From the NCBI GenBank assembly GCA_021234155.1, contig JAJEKV010000028.1, forward strand, positions 4,484,567-4,548,566: a stretch of DNA of 64,000 nt, written 5' to 3'. The stretch is from Isoetes taiwanensis (lineage: Eukaryota > Streptophyta > Lycopodiopsida > Isoetales > Isoetaceae). Positions within the stretch are counted from its first letter, which is position 1; each line of letters starts with the position of its first letter. Shown here piece by piece: positions 1-12,360 of the stretch. A program made the translations under genes and the position numbers. Below the pieces are notes generated by a model, which saw only the letters and a list, made by a program, of their open reading frames with translations, did not search any database and had not been told where the DNA came from.

Positions 1-15
1 TTGCAAATTATCAGG

Positions 16-1170
16 ATTGCCAAATTTTAAATTTGTTAAATCATTAAAAATTAAAATTTTATATTCTGGAAATGTTTAATTCTAAATAAGTTCAAGTGAA
101 AATTAGTCTGAAAAGTAATTTTGCATTTTTATAACCATTAAGGTCTTAACTTAAAGATAAACTTATATAATTAAAACTCATAAAAATTATAACAATCAAG
201 AAGAATTAAATAATATATATATTCTTATAATCGAGTCCTTGAAGTGCTATCTATTAAATCTGAATAAGTCTAAGTTTTGTTGAATATGTCATTAGGCCTT
301 CAAAAGCACTTCGTACAATACTGTCATGACCCCATATTCATGTTTTTGAGGAACATATATATGCAAGCAGAGAGTTCTCGTTTCGTCACAATTCAAAGGG
401 TGTGACAACAATCACAAAAGTGCTAATTGAGACCCGCTGAAAAAACCTGCAAGCTCAAAATTGCTCCCCAGTTAAATGTTAATAAGTGATTTTGAGACTT
501 TCATGATATAGCCAAGTAGAAAAGATATCCATGAGTCATCCACTCTAATAGAGACTAGAAAACCAACATAAGGAAACATCGCTGAACTAGAAAGAACATC
601 CATATGATGCTACCTCGGAGGCTACAATGCCACGCCGAGAAAATAAATAACAAGTAGTTGTACACATTGGGGCAAGACTTCCGATAGGTGTAGTTGGAGG
701 CCATCAACCGCCTTGCAAAAAATACACAAAATAGACACAAACCAATTGAGGGCTGCCTGAGGCTACAACGCCTTCCATTTCCCTTTTATAAATAAAATCT
801 ATAAATCAAACGCTAGATAGATGGAGAAAACCTCAAAAACCTAGTGGAGGATGCAATATAATTTATTAAAGTCCACAAATCCAAGCTTTGAACAAACATC
901 CATTTTATAGCATGAGTCCTACTAGAAGGCAAGAGAAGATGGAGCAAGGAGGTGGGGAGATCAAGAGAATGCCGATAATCTACCATAGCATAATGAGGCT
1001 ATAAAATGGAGGCCAACATGAATAGACGTCCCCATCAAAGAATGTTGGTTCTATTGCTAGAACCATGGCATTCTTTGGATGGGGGGACATAGCCATAGCC
1101 ATTGATTTGAAGGGGAACCTATCAACAATATCATCAATAATCAATGTGGAAGGAAATAAAACATGTCAAA
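16..1170. repeat. Degenerate long direct repeat, copy 1
   Basis: This AT-rich stretch recurs about 1.68-1.70 kb downstream at 1693-2885 in the same orientation. Shared landmarks include the opening around 16-60 versus 1693-1735, the segment at 555-610 versus 2228-2280, the segment at 985-1080 versus 2680-2780, and the segment at 1105-1185 versus 2810-2880. Only short AT-rich reading frames exist and none resembles a known protein, so I see no gene here. It could be a decayed transposon interior or an old satellite with a long period. Confidence 0.75.
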
Positions 1171-1692
1171 TTTGAAGGGAAAGAAAAAAAGAACAACCTT
1201 ATTACTCATAACTATGACCATCTATGGGGCAAAACAAACAAAATTTTGACTTATTAAAATCTAATAGATAAATATCAAAGGAAATAATAAACAAAATTGA
1301 GATTTTTAACTTTTATTGAGAGAAAACCACAAAATGAATAATTTGATTTATTTAGAATGATCTAAAATAGATGCTATATAATTGAAATATTATTTTTCAA
1401 AATAGATAAAGAAAAGTTTGAGATTTGGAACTAATTAAAAGGATTATGTTTAGAGAGACAAGACATTGGATAAAGAAAAATTAATTAAGTTTCTAATATA
1501 TTTTATTTCATTAATAATCAAATATTCAATAGTTATTATTAAGAAATTAACTTTATAATTTAATTGATTGGGAGAAATGGAAAACTTTCTTAAACGTGTT
1601 TTTAAAAGTATAAAAGTTTGTAAATTGAGAAATTCATCTAATAGTTTTAAGTCAAAATGCTTATTGAACCATGCTAGGATTTGTAACAAATC

Positions 1693-2885
1693 GATTGCCA
1701 AATTTTAAATTTGTTAAATCATTAAAATTAAAATTTTATAACACTAAATGTTTTAAATGGAATAAGTTCAAGTGAAAATTATAATGAAAAGTAATTTTGC
1801 ATTTTTATAACCATTAAGGTCTTAACTTAAAGATAAAAATATATAATTAAAACTCATAAAAATTACAAACAATCAAGAAGAATTATAATATATATATTCT
1901 TATAATCGAAGTCCGAAATGACTATCTATTTGCACAGAATAAGTCTAAGTTTTGTTGAATATGTCATTAGGCCTTCAAAAAAGAAACAAGTAACATCAAT
2001 TGACCCCATATTCATGTTTTGAGGAACATATATATGCCAAGCATAAGTTAAATAGATATCACAATTCAACAAATGGACAACAATCACAAAGGATGCTAAT
2101 GAGTGGGTGAAAAAAACCACCAAGCTCAAAACCAATATTAAAATGCAAATAAGTGATTTTGAGACTTTCATGATATAGCCAATGAATAAAAAGATATCCA
2201 TGAGTCATCCACTTAAGTCAAAATGAAACCAAACATAAGGAAACATCGCCGAATTAAAGAAAGAACATCCATATGATGCTACAAACCTGATAAACAATGC
2301 AACTAAAAATAAATAACAAGTTAATGGAAGAAAATAGAACAAAAAGAACATTGGAACAAAGATCCTCGATAGGTGTCCCAAAGGCCATCAACCGCCCATA
2401 AAAAATACACAAAATGACAGAAAACCAATCCTGGATTTAAAGGCTACAACGCTTAGGAGAATATAAATAAAATCTATAATCCAAAACCTAGATTGGTGAT
2501 CATAAACCTCAAATCCTCGCTAGTCGAGAGGGATGCAATCCTACCTAAGAGAAAAGTCCACAAATACCAAAATTGAACAAACATCTAACTCAATTTTAAA
2601 AATGATGAGTCCTACTGAAGAAGACAAAGAGAAGATGGAGCAACCAAGGTAGGAGATCAAGAGACAAAATAAATAATCTACCATAGCATAATGAGGCTAT
2701 ATAAATAGGGCCAAAGGATGAATAGATAGTCCCCATCCAAACAATGTTGGTTCTATTGCTAGAACCATGGCATTCTTAGGATGGGTCTTAGATCAACACA
2801 TATCAAAAGGATAGTAGGGGAACCTATCTCAATATCATCAATATCAATGTGGAAGGAAAAAAAACATGTCAATTTGAGGGTTAGA
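1693..2885. repeat. Degenerate long direct repeat, copy 2
   Basis: Second copy of the unit that begins at 16. The two copies agree in long AT-rich blocks. They differ by replaced short words, mostly where copy 1 has G/C-rich words and copy 2 has A-rich words. Between the copies, 1190-1690 is AT-rich filler with no recognisable content. A third, much weaker echo starts near 3645, where phrases of 1916-2110 and 2285-2380 reappear at 3655-3840 and 4040-4130. Confidence 0.75.
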
Positions 2886-5570
2886 CTAATGGAGTAAATT
2901 AAACGTGATAAAATGAACTCAATGGGGCAAAAACAAACAAAGAATCTAATGGGACAAAAGAATGTAAGCCCATAAATAAAAGAAAAGAATGAAACAAATT
3001 GAGATCACTTTATTAGAGAAAAAGACAAAATGAATAATAAAGATGAGGGGATCCAAGAGAAAAAGGGCAAATAACATGTGAAGATGCTCGTTTCAAATAG
3101 GCCAACACATAACTAAAAAGCTTTCAAATCAAAGGAACAAGTGTAAAGAGATCTTTTGGGCAATATGAAATAATTGGAGTACTTATGATCTAAGATTAGA
3201 GACAAAAGGGCATAAAAAGAAAAATATATTAGGTTGAAACTAGTGGAATTTAAGAGCAAAAGGACTAAACCCTATCAAATGGGACTATGAGAACAAATGG
3301 AAAGACAATTTTTAAAGGAATGGGAGAAATGGAACAAATAAGAATAACAAACACGGTTGGAAATGGAAGTAAACAAGATAAATGCATCTATATAACAGGG
3401 AAACAGAAATGGAGTTGGGCCAAACTAGGATGCAATAAGAAACCAACTAATGGAATATATCTAGAGGGAGTGGAACGAGGAGAACACTAAAACAACAAAT
3501 GGAATAAATGCAAATGGATAAAAGTATAATGAAAATAGATGAAAACTTTTGTCATGCCTAACAAAAGCAATGCGTAAGAACATAATACATAAAATATTAT
3601 GATTACAAAGCTCATGCGACAACAAATCCATATCCGAAGAACGAAAGTAACAGAACGAAATGACTACCTATTTGCACAGATAGAACATTTGTTACTCCCT
3701 AGCCGAGCAAAATAGAGCCCACAAAATTCAAGAAACAAGTACGATCAATTGAAACTAACAAAGGAACACGAAATGAGAAGATGCCAAGCGAAGTAAATAG
3801 AGTCAATACAACAAATGGAGAAATAACAAAAGGATGAAATGGAACAACAGGGTCGGTAAAGACAAGACCACCTTAACACCAAACCAATATTAAAGTGGCA
3901 AATAAGACTACCTGACTGGAACCCAAACTAGCAAGCAGAATGAATAATAAGCACTAATACCAAGGTAATACCTTGAGTCAAAATGGGATCAAATAAAACG
4001 TAAACAGAATTAAAGATGCAATGAAAGAAGTTTCAATCATACAAAACTGATAAACAAATGACAACTAGAACAAATGACTATGGAGTTAATGGAAGAAAAT
4101 AGAACAAAAAGAACAAATGGGACTAAAGATACTCGCAAATAATATAAATGACAAAAATGAAGTTAGTGGAATGAAGATTAAATGAAAGGGAGGAGAATGG
4201 ATCCAACAAGATTAAAGGAGCAAGACGGTCTGTTAGTACTATATTAACACTAGAGCCAACTACGAGTATATGCCCTCATGGAATACCTACACAAATCAAA
4301 CTATTGAAACAGAAGTAACAATGATAAAAAACATGATAACGAAACCCAATTGAACCAATGAAAAATAACCTCAATGGGGCTAATAAAGTTGATGAAGACA
4401 AGACCACCTTAATACAAAGAAAAAGTCAATGAAACAGGTGATAAAAACAACAGGATTACAAATAAAGGATACAAGGGAACCAACAAGTAAGAATAAAAGA
4501 GCAAAATAAGAGAAATGAAATTGAAGCAATTGCAGGAATACATCAAGTAAATAGCAGACAAAAGGATTAATGAGATAGATAGGATATATAGACAATATTG
4601 GGGTTAACATTAGAAAGCAGAAGGAATCGGAACCAAAATAACAAAGGTAGTAGTATCTTGAACTGAACTGCTGCAAAAATGAAGCAAACGAAATTAAGGG
4701 GTTTAAATACTAATAAGCAACCCTAGAACAAGGGATGCAACTAGAGCAAGTAGAACAATGAATGAAAACAATCAAAAGTGGGACTAACAAATCTATTTGC
4801 ATACCCGAATCTACATCTAATGCTAAAGCAAAGAAAAGCCACAGAGACGTTCCAACAATAAAAGCAATGAATTAATGACAACTAGAAACAAAAGACTTAT
4901 GGAGTTAATGGCACGAATAGAACAAACATGACTAAATGGGCTAGCAAACTGCAACAAAGTAAATAATGAAAGAAGTGGGAGAAGACTAAAGAGAATAATA
5001 GAATAGAATGGATCCCAAGATTAAAGGAGCAAGAGAGACTACTAGGATGACTGGATTAGGTAAAATAACAGTAGAGCCTAAAATGACTAAAGGCACTAGT
5101 AGAATACCTAGACAAATGGAACTATTGAAGCAACTGAACAATGATCCAAAAAGAGCAAATTGAAAGTTTTCAATCTAAGATGAAATGAGACAAATATGAT
5201 GGTCTAAAAGGGGCAAAAACGAGAATAAAGGGAAACAAATAAAAGCGAAACGAAGCAAATAGAACTAGAGACGCTCATACGATGAATGGAGCTACTTCAA
5301 CTAATGGAATATATAGTGCAATGGAACTACTCAAGAGGACAAAACAACATGGAACCAACAAAGCAAATGGGGCAAGTATACCCAAAGGATCTAAACATAT
5401 AATGGCGAACAAAAACGGATGGCGGTGGTAAAACAAAAGGTATATATATTACATGCCTGGAGCAAAGGACCTTGGAAAAATCTAGGGACAACGAGGATAG
5501 GGCAGCAATAAACTGTGGGAATATTGCCAGATTGGAGCAAAGAAACCAAAACTAGAAGAAAAAGATGTGC
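2886..5570. repeat. Purine-rich degenerate repeat field on the 5' side of the satellite
   Basis: The plus strand is strongly enriched in A and G and is built from variations on short words such as AAATGG, GGAACAA and GGGACTAA. Longer phrases recur, for example around 4050-4130 and 4870-4940, each with a match to 2290-2380. No ORF here looks like a protein. The same word style resumes directly after the satellite at 17606-17820, so the tandem array interrupts this field. Confidence 0.65.
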
Positions 5571-5708
5571 AATATGTAGCAAAATAACAGGGGGTTCCAG
5601 GGGGATTTGATATAGATATAATTCTTGAAACCATAGACCATATCCCTAAAACAATTCAATGGGTTATTATAAAAAAAAACATAGATTTAAGATAAAAAAT
5701 AGTCACAT

Positions 5709-5779
5709 TAGCTCACTAGTTAGATTGGTTAAAGTAGTCTTATTAGGACATTGAGTTATTTTAGTAGAGGTTCGAAACC
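5709..5779 (+). promoter_or_regulatory. Internal Pol III-type A and B boxes (first of about 30 copies)
   Basis: An A-box-like word TAGCTCACTAG lies at 5709-5719, and a perfect B-box-like word GGTTCGAAACC at 5769-5779. The spacing is longer than in a tRNA gene but within the range of tRNA-derived SINEs. A TATAAAAAA stretch lies about 40-45 bp upstream of the A box. Against activity, a TTTT run sits between the two boxes in every unit and could act as a weak Pol III stop. Many later units have a damaged B box (GGTTGAAACC, GGTTCAAACC, GGTTTGAAACC). Recognition as a tRNA-like head is from sequence; transcription is unproven. Confidence 0.6.
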
Positions 5780-8700
5780 CCGTATTTCATATTCTAAAAG
5801 CTTAAATGAAACCGTATAGAGGCACGATATACCATCAAAACCTTAGGCAAACTCAGATTGACACATCTTAAAATCATAAGCGTCCCCAATCATAATTGAG
5901 CATAATCGAAACGAGAGGTGTCGAGGCTCCAACATACGATGCAGGGGGTGGGATTGACAGATCCGACGGCCCGTGGTAGTCCAGGGGGGTGCACCTCGTT
6001 TAGAATATGTAGCAAAATAATGAGGGGTTCGAGGGGATTTGATATAGATATAATTCTTGAAACCATAGACCATATCCCTAAAACAATTCAATGGGTTATT
6101 ATAAAAAAAAAACATAGATTTAAGATAAAAAATAGTCACATTAGCTCACTAGTTAGATTGGTTAAAGTAGTCTTATTAGGACATTGAGTTATTTTAGTAG
6201 AGGTTGAAACCAGGTATTTCATATTCTAAAAGCTTAAATGAAAGCAGTATAGAGGCACGATATACCATCAAAACCTTAGGCAAACTCGTATTCGACATCT
6301 TAAAATCATAGGCGTCCCCAATCATAATTGAGCATAATCGAAACGAGAGGTGTCCAGAGGCTCCAACATACAGTCACGGGCGTAGGATTGTGAGATCCCA
6401 ATTAATGTGGTAGTCGAGGTGCACCTCGTTTAGAATATGTAGCAAAATAACGAGGGTTTCGGGGGATTTGATATAGATATAATTCTTGAAACCATAGACC
6501 ATATCCCTAAAACAATTCAATGGGTTATTATAAAAAAAAAACATAGATTTAAGATAAAAAATAGTCACATTAGCTCACTAGTTAGATTGGTTAAAGTAGT
6601 CTTATTAGGACATTGAGTTATTTTAGTAGAGGTTCGAAACCCCGTATTTCATATTCTAAAAGCTTAAATGAAACCGTATAGAGGCACGATATACCATCAA
6701 AACCTTAGGCAAACTCGTATTCGACATCTTAAAATCATAGGCGTCCCCAATCATAATTGAGCATAATCGAAGCGAGAGGTGTCGAGGCTCCAACATGATG
6801 GTCACCGGGGTAGGATTGATGATCCGGACGAATGTGGTAGTCAGGGGTGCACCTCGTTTAGAATATGTAGCAAAATAAATGAGGGGTTCCAGGGGGATTT
6901 GATATAGATATAATTCTTGAAACCATAGACCATATCCCTAAAACAATTCAATGGGTTATTATAAAAAAAACATAGATTTAAGATAAAAAATAGTCACATT
7001 AGCTCACTAGTTAGATTGGTTAAAGTAGTCTTATTAGGACATTGAGTTATTTTAGTAGAGGTTCGAAACCCCGTATTTCATATTCTAAAAGCTTAAATGA
7101 AACCACCATCAAAACCTTAGGCAAACTCGTATTCGACATCTTAAAATCATAGGCGTCCCCAATCATAATTGAGCATAATCGAAACGAGAGGTGTCCAGAG
7201 GCTCCAACATACAGTCTGGGCCGTAGGATTGACAGATCCGACGACTGTGGTAGTCCAGGGTGCACCTCGTTTAGAATATGTAGCAAAATAACAGGGGGTT
7301 CCAGGGGGATTTGATATAGATATAATTCTTGAAACCATAGACCATATCCCTAAAACAATTCAATGGGTTATTATAAAAAAAACATAGATTTAAGATAAAA
7401 AATAGTCACATTAGCTCACTAGTTAGATTGGTTAAAGTAGTCTTATTAGGACATTGAGTTATTTTAGTAGAGGTTCGAAACCCCGTATTTCATATTCTAA
7501 AAGCTTAAATGAAACCGTATAGAGGCACGATATACCATCAAAACCTTAGGCAAACTCGTATTCGACATCTTAAAATCATACCATATCCCCAATCATAATT
7601 GAAGCATAAGAGGTGTGTCAGAGGCTCCAACAGGATCGTTATAGGCGCGTAGGATTTCGGATCCGAACGACTGCATGTGGTAGTCCAGTGGTGCACCTCG
7701 TTTAGAATATGTAGCAAAATAACGGGGGTTCGGGGATTTGATATAGATATAATTCTTGAAACCATAGACCATATCCCTAAAACAATTCAATGGGTTATTA
7801 TAAAAAAAACATAGATTTAAGATAAAAAATAGTCACATTAGCTCACTAGTTAGATTGGTTAAAGTAGTCTTATTAGGACATTGAGTTATTTTAGTAGAGG
7901 TTCGAAACCCCGTATTTCATATTCTAAAAGCTTAAATGAAACCGTATAGAGGCACGATATACCATCAAAACCTTAGGCAAACTCGTATTCGACATCTTAA
8001 AATCATAGGCGTCCCCAATCATAATTGAGCATAATTTTAAAACGAGAGGTGTCCGAGGCTCCAACATCGCCCGGGCCGTAGGATTGACAGATCCGACGAA
8101 CCGTGGTAGTCCAGGGGTGCACCTCGTTTAGAATATGTAGCAAAATAATGAGGGGGTTCCGGGGGATTTGATATAGATATAATTCTTGAAACCATAGACC
8201 ATATCCCTAAAACAATTCAATGGGTTATTATAAAAAAAACATAGATTTAAGATAAAAATAGTCACATTAGCTCACTAGTTAGATTGGTTAAAGTAGTCTT
8301 ATTAGGACATTGAGTTATTTTAGTAGAGGTTGAAACCCCGTATTTCATATTCTAAAAGCTTAAAAATGAAATCGTATAGAGGCCACGATATACCATCAAA
8401 ACCTTAGGCAAACTCATTATTCGACATCTTAAAATCATAGGCGCCCCCAATCATAATTGAGCATAATCGAAGCGAGAGAGGTGTCCGAGAGGCTCCAACA
8501 TACTACGCCGGGCGTAGGATTGACAGATCCGGCGGCTGTGGTAGTCCGGGGTGCACCTCGTTTAGAATATGTAGCAAAATAACGAGGGGGTTCGGGGGGA
8601 TTTGATATAGATATAATTCTTGAAACCATAGACCATATCCCTAAAACAATTCAATGGGTTATTATAAAAAAACATAGATTTAAGATAAAAAAATAGTCAC

Positions 8701-11700
8701 ATTAGCTCACTAGTTAGATTGGTTAAAGTAGTCTTATTAGGACATTGAGTTATTTTAGTAGAGGTTCAAACCCCAGGTATTTCATATTCTAAAAGCTTAA
8801 ATGAAACCGTATAGAGGCACGATATACCATCAAAACCTTAGGCAAACTCGTATTCGACATCTTAAAATCATAGGCGTCCCCAATCATAATTGAGCATAAT
8901 CGAAACGAGAGGTGTCCAGAGGCTCCAACATACAGTCTGGGCCGTAGGATTGGCCAGTGATCCAAACGAATGTGGTAGTCCAGGGTGCACCTCGTTTAGA
9001 ATATGTAGCAAAATAACAGGGGGTTCCAGGGGGATTTGATATAGATATAATTCTTGAAACCATAGACCATATCCCTAAAACAATTCAATGGGTTATTATA
9101 AAAAAAAACATAGATTTAAGATAAAAAATAGTCACATTAGCTCACTAGTTAGATTGGTTAAAGTAGTCTTATTAGGACATTGAGTTATTTTAGTAGAGGT
9201 TCGAAACCCCGTATTTCATATTCTAAAAGCTTAAATGAAACCGTATAGAGGCACGATATACCATCAAAACCTTAGGCAAACTCGTATTCGACATCTTAAA
9301 ATCATAGGCGTCCCCAATCATAATTGAGCATAATCAAACGAGAGGTGTCCGAGGCTCCAACAGTTCATCTGATGCGGGCCGAGGGATTGAGATCCGACGT
9401 TATTTTGTGGTAGTCCAGGGTGCACCTCGTTTAGAATATGTAGCAAAATAACAGGGGGTTCCAGGGGGATTTGATATAGATATAATTCTTGAAACCATAG
9501 ACCATATCCCTAAAACAATTCAATGGGTTATTATAAAAAAAAAACATAGATTTAAGATAAAAAATAGTCACATTAGCTCACTAGTTAGATTGGTTAAAGT
9601 AGTCTTATTAGGACATTGAGTTATTTTAGTAGAGGTTCGAAACCCCGTATTTCATATTCTAAAAGCTTAAATGAAACCGTATAGAGGCACGATATACCAT
9701 CAAAACCTTAGGCAAACTCGTATTCGACATCTTAAAATCATAGGCGTCCCCAATCATAATTGAGCATAATCGAAACGAGAGGTGTCCAGAGGCTCCAACA
9801 TACAGTCTGGGCCGTAGGATTGACAGATCCAACGACTGTGGTAGTCCAGGGTGCACCTCGTTTAGAATATGTAGCAAAATAACAGGGGGTTCCAGGGGGA
9901 TTTGATATAGATATAATTCTTGAAACCATAGACCATATCCCTAAAACAATTCAATGGGTTATTATAAAAAAAACATAGATTTAAGATAAAAAATAGTCAC
10001 ATTAGCTCACTAGTTAGATTGGTTAAAGTAGTCTTATTAGGACATTGAGTTATTTTAGTAGAGGTTGAAACCCGGTATTTCATATTCTAAAAGCTTAAAT
10101 GAAACCGTTATAGAGGCCACGATATACCATCAAAACCTTAGGCAAACTCAGATTCGACATCTTAAAATCATAGGCGTCCCCAATCATAATTGAGCATAAT
10201 CGAAACGAGAGGTGTCCAGAGGCTCCAACATACGCCCGGGCGTGGGTGATGATCCGACGGCTGTGGATTAGATCCCACGATCGTGGTAGTCCGTGGTGCA
10301 CCTCGTTTAGAATATGTAGCAAAATAACAGGGGTTCGTGGGGATTTGATATAGATATAATTCTTGAAACCATAGACCATATCCCTAAAACAATTCAATGG
10401 GTTATTATAAAAAAAAACATAGATTTAAGATAAAAAATAGTCACATTAGCTCACTAGTTAGATTGGTTAAAGTAGTCTTATTAGGACATTGAGTTATTTT
10501 AGTAGAGGTTCGAAACCCCGTATTTCATATTCTAAAAGCTTAAATGAAACCGTATAGAGGCACGATATACCATCAAAACCTTAGGCAAACTCAGTATTCG
10601 ACATCTTAAAATCATAGGCGTCCCCAATCATAATTGAGCATAATCGAAGCGAGAGGTGTCCGGAGGCTCCAACATACGCCGGGCCGTAGGATTGGCCGGA
10701 GTCCGACAAGGATTGTGGTAGTCCGTGGTGCACCTCGTTTAGAATATGTAGCAAAATATGAGGGGTTCGAGGGGGATTTGATATAGATATAATTCTTGAA
10801 ACCATAGACCATATCCCTAAAACAATTCAATGGGTTATTATAAAAAAAACATAGATTTAAGATAAAAATAGTCACATTAGCTCACTAGTTAGATTGGTTA
10901 AAGTAGTCTTATTAGGACATTGAGTTATTTTAGTAGAGGTTCGAAACCCCGTATTTCATATTCTAAAAGCTTAAATGAAACCGTATAGAGGCACGATATA
11001 CCATCAAAACCTTAGGCAAACTCGTATTCGACATCTTAAAATCATAGGCGTCCCCAATCATAATTGAGCATAATCGAAACGAGAGGTGTCCGGAGGCTCC
11101 AACATACGATGCGGGCGTGGGATTGGCCAGATCCGACGACTGTGGTAGTCCAGGGTGCACCTCGTTTAGAATATGTAGCAAAATAACAGGGGGTTCCAGG
11201 GGGATTTGATATAGATATAATTCTTGAAACCATAGACCATATCCCTAAAACAATTCAATGGGTTATTATAAAAAAAAACATAGATTTAAGATAAAAAATA
11301 GTCACATTAGCTCACTAGTTAGATTGGTTAAAGTAGTCTTATTAGGACATTGAGTTATTTTAGTAGAGGTTCGAAACCCCGTATTTCATATTCTAAAAGC
11401 TTAAATGAAACCGTATAGAGGCACGATATACCATCAAAACCTTAGGCAAACTCGTATTCGACATCTTAAAATCATAGGCGTCCCCAATCATAATTGAGCA
11501 TAATCGAAACGAGAGGTGTCGAGGCTCCAACATCCGGGCGGGTAGGATGGGATTGTGATCCGACGACTGTGGTAGTCCAGGGTGCACCTCGTTTAGAATA
11601 TGTAGCAAAATAACAGGACCATAGACCATATCCCTAAAACAATTCAATGGGTTATTATAAAAAAAAACATAGATTTAAGATAAAAAATAGTCACATTAGC

Positions 11701-12184
11701 TCACTAGTTAGATTGGTTAAAGTAGTCTTATTAGGACATTGAGTTATTTTAGTAGAGGTTCGAATCCCCGTATTTCATATTCTAAAAGCTTAAATGAAAC
11801 CGTATAGAGGCACGATATACCATCAAAACCTTAGGCAAACTCGTATTCGACATCTTAAAATCATAGGCGTCCCCAATCATAATTGAGCATAATCGAAACG
11901 AGAGGTGTCCAGAGGCTCCAACATACCGGGCGTAGGATTGACCAGATCCGACGACTGTGGTAGTCCGGGGGTGCACCTCGTTTTTAGAATATGTAGCAAA
12001 ATATGAGGGGTTCGGGGGATTTGATATAGATATAATTCTTGAAACCATAGACCATATCCCTAAAACAATTCAATGGGTTATTATAAAAAAACATAGATTT
12101 AAGATAAAAATAGTCACATTAGCTCACTAGTTAGATTGGTTAAAGTAGTCTTATTAGGACATTGAGTTATTTTTAGTAGAGGTT

Positions 12185-12360
12185 CAAAACCAGGTATTTC
12201 ATATTCTTAAATGAAAAAGCTTAAATGCAAAAACCGACATCTTAAAAATCAGCCCCCAATCATAAGAGCATAATCGATATACCATCAAAACCTTAGGCAA
12301 ACGATTCGTGGTAGTCCGTGGTGCACATATGTAGCAAAAAATAAATTTGATATAGATATA
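12185..12360 (+). repeat. Scrambled, shortened satellite unit
   Basis: Inside the array this unit is only about 320 bp and its segments are out of order. The block with GCTTAAATG follows a duplicated ATGAA word, and the ATACCATCAAAACCTTAGG block now lies after the CATAATCG block instead of before it. The GC-rich variable segment is almost gone. It is flanked by ordinary units on both sides, so it arose within the array and not by outside insertion. Confidence 0.8.

Noticed and set aside
5709-5790. A true tRNA gene
   Set aside because: A and B boxes are present but acceptor and anticodon stems cannot be paired, and a TTTT run lies inside. It is tRNA-like only.
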